DNA from: an uncultured Lentisphaerota bacterium
GTDB lineage: Bacteria > Verrucomicrobiota > Lentisphaeria > Victivallales > GWF2-50-93
NCBI GenBank assembly: GCA_903872565.1
Contig: CAIQLG010000096.1
Location: 1-35,406 of the forward strand
Direction: 5' to 3'
DNA length: 35,406 nt
Shown here: positions 34,352 through 35,406 of the stretch, piece by piece
Position numbering within the stretch: position 1 is the stretch's first letter
Layout: each line of letters begins with the position of its first letter
Position numbers and translations under genes: made by a program
The notes under the pieces: generated by a model
The model's database searches: none
Seen by the model: the letters and a program-made list of their open reading frames with translations, nothing else
What the model was told of the DNA's origin: nothing

Positions 34352-34687
34352 TCAAGGATCGGCAGCCGGCGGGCCCGATGTTTTGAAGCCCGTAGAATCA
34401 AAATAACTGCCGCCCGCAAAATACCAGTCAAGACTTTCCAATTCCGCAAGAGCGGTTTCTGGCTTGATTACAGTTGCTCTCTCCGGCCAGATGAGCCCCC
34501 TATACCAGCGGCCTGACTTGGAGAAAGCCTCGTATTCCACTAAGTATCGAAGCCAGTTGGCTCCGCACTTCTTGCACGTCTCGATTGTCACACTGCCATA
34601 TCGCCCATTGGTTTCATCGACACCAATATCCTTGGAGTCAAAGTCCTGATAATTAAATGGCGGTGTAAGGCAACTGCATTCTGTCAT
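34352..34687 (-). CDS. Unrecognised small protein with one CxxC pair
   Basis: The 111-residue soluble protein has CSC near the N-terminus and CKKCGANWLRY around residue 40, which may bind a metal, then a GRWYRGLIWPE segment. I have no firm family; the compact acidic form resembles some immunity-type proteins, but that is only an impression. The ATG at 34687 has GAGG five bases upstream; a TTG 15 bases earlier is less likely. It lies 21 bases after the previous minus-strand gene. Confidence 0.6.
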   Translation of the reverse strand: MTECSCLTPPFNYQDFDSKDIGVDETNGRYGSVTIETCKKCGANWLRYLVEYEAFSKSGRWYRGLIWPERATVIKPETALAELESLDWYFAGGSYFDSTGFKTSGPPAADP

Positions 34688-34708
34688 GATGTCCTCTTGC
34701 AAATAATG

Positions 34709-35053
34709 TCACGGCTGAGGCGGGGGTATTTGATCGCCTCCAGTCTGTGGTTGGGGTTTATCGTCTTTTTCCGGCAAGTTAAATTGGATGCGTCCCTCTC
34801 CTTCGACTTGCCCTTTGGACTTGTAACTAACCTCCAGGTTACCATTGTCCAATGTCTTGAACTCGGCCCATTCGAGTTGCGTCAATCCTTCCATGGATCC
34901 GCCTTCGGCCTTCAGTGCATCCATCGTGTCCGAGATATTTGCCGGCCATTTCTGGTTTAGCTTGCGGAATGCGAGACAACCACGGTATAAATCTACCATC
35001 GCTGAGCCGGCACCGAATGTTTTATCCAGCACGATCTTGCCAGGCACATGCAT
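34709..35053 (-). CDS. Unrecognised protein, possibly truncated at its N-terminus
   Basis: The 114-residue frame contains YRGCLAFRKLNQKWPANISD, typical of the start of a periplasmic domain that normally follows a signal peptide or pilin-like helix, and ends in a Pro/Gln-rich tail. No signal peptide is visible. The frame stays open only 14 codons upstream of the ATG before a stop, right at the repeat region, so the 5' end may have been lost. The ribosome binding site is weak. It is the first of the three minus-strand genes. Confidence 0.5.
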   Translation of the reverse strand: MHVPGKIVLDKTFGAGSAMVDLYRGCLAFRKLNQKWPANISDTMDALKAEGGSMEGLTQLEWAEFKTLDNGNLEVSYKSKGQVEGEGRIQFNLPEKDDKPQPQTGGDQIPPPQP

Positions 35054-35216
35054 GGTTTTCTTGCCCCAGCTTGTAATCAGGCAACTCTAAGCTTTTGCGT
35101 TTATGACATACTTTAGCCTAGTTTTCCAGTTGTGGCAAATCAAGTACAGTGAAAATCTACACCCATAAGACGTGGCCGTGACTGTAGCCACCCTGCTGGG
35201 AGGCGATAATGGAGGA

Positions 35217-35275
35217 TCGAATTCTATTCGACCGCGGTCGAGTACCCCAGCCACGCGGCGGGACAGGTAACTCGA
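35217..35275 (-). repeat. 59-bp element with TCGA ends, copy B (reversed)
   Basis: Read on the minus strand it matches copy A (31321-31379) at 55 of 59 positions, same length, same TCGA ends and same TCGACCGCGGTCGA palindrome. Both copies have a GCGA-AATGGAGG-like flank on the plus-strand left side despite the cores being in opposite orientation. Confidence 0.75.
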
Positions 35276-35323
35276 TCGTATAGGAAACTGTATTTTGGAG
35301 GGATGGCTGGATGGTTGGGAATT

Positions 35324-35406
35324 TGTAGCCACGGCCATGTTGGCCGTGAAGTCGCCTCCAACATGGAGGCGGCTACATTAGTTCCGGCATCAGCCGGTTA
35401 AGTTCA
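35324..35406 (-). repeat. Three-hairpin repeat, reverse copy
   Basis: On the minus strand it reads TGAACTTAACCGGCTGATGCC, then CGCCTCCA/TGGAGGCG and CACGGCCA/TGGCCGTG perfect stems, ending TGTAGCC on the plus strand. It is the inverted partner of 33619-33697 and touches the window end, so it may continue. Confidence 0.8.

Larger units (their letters stand above)
35054..35406. other. Repeat-dense end of the window
   Basis: A rearranged set of hairpin modules (35172-35216), the second 59-bp element (35217-35275) and a reverse three-hairpin element (35324 to the edge) fill most of this stretch. No gene is supported. Confidence 0.65.

Noticed and set aside
35087-35338. 83-residue minus-strand frame at the window end
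   Set aside because: It runs through the 59-bp repeat and hairpin modules and has no start signal.
31152-35406. CRISPR-like array from the recurring hairpins
   Set aside because: Copies are irregularly spaced, in both orientations and separated by genes; no cas genes are present.

Overview
The window looks like a chromosomal segment of a Gram-negative bacterium with moderate GC. My best guess is the PVC superphylum, and within it a Lentisphaerae/Victivallales-type genome. The guess rests on a lysine-rich DksA-type protein next to lspA, a URO-D-family protein beside AraC regulators, secreted proteins of unknown family, and an RsbU/RsbW-type pair. There is no rRNA or ribosomal protein, so the assignment is inference.

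Layout. 0.1-0.3 kb: tRNA-Pro(CGG), minus strand, with a damaged second copy of its 5' half just upstream. 0.4-2.7 kb: a PHP-domain phosphoesterase, divergent from a DksA-like gene and lspA. 2.8 kb: tRNA-Gly(GCC). 3.2-7.2 kb: minus-strand gltX (with an atypical middle region), an unrecognised gene and a lone OppC-type permease. 7.3-10.9 kb: an M24 peptidase converging on pheT, with a perfect 21-bp inverted repeat between them. 11.1-13.2 kb: an FmdB-type zinc ribbon, a zinc-ribbon membrane protein and a stand-alone 5'-3' exonuclease. 13.3-17.8 kb: two secreted proteins in one operon, a gluzincin-like metallopeptidase and a large protein with an esterase-like domain lacking the nucleophile serine. 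17.9-20.2 kb: an anti-sigma-type ATPase and a membrane PP2C phosphatase.

20.4-27.9 kb is a sugar-responsive region. An AraC regulator is divergent from a URO-D-family gene across a repeat-bearing intergenic region. A second AraC regulator then precedes ribulokinase (AraB), a FucI-superfamily isomerase and ribulose-5-phosphate 4-epimerase (AraD). Together these form an L-arabinose to xylulose-5-phosphate pathway in which the isomerase is not of the classical AraA type. It is followed by a secreted 1053-residue protein with two tandem parallel beta-helix units.

31.1-35.4 kb is accessory. Six small unrecognised genes, three on plus and three converging on minus, are bounded by members of a modular family of hairpin repeats. 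One module (59 bp, TCGA ends) occurs twice in opposite orientation. A larger three-hairpin element occurs as an inverted pair flanking the minus-strand gene trio, and related copies lie at 5.7 and 31.2 kb. This repeat family is the most unusual structural signal in the window. I see no CRISPR array, phage, transposase or recognisable defence system.
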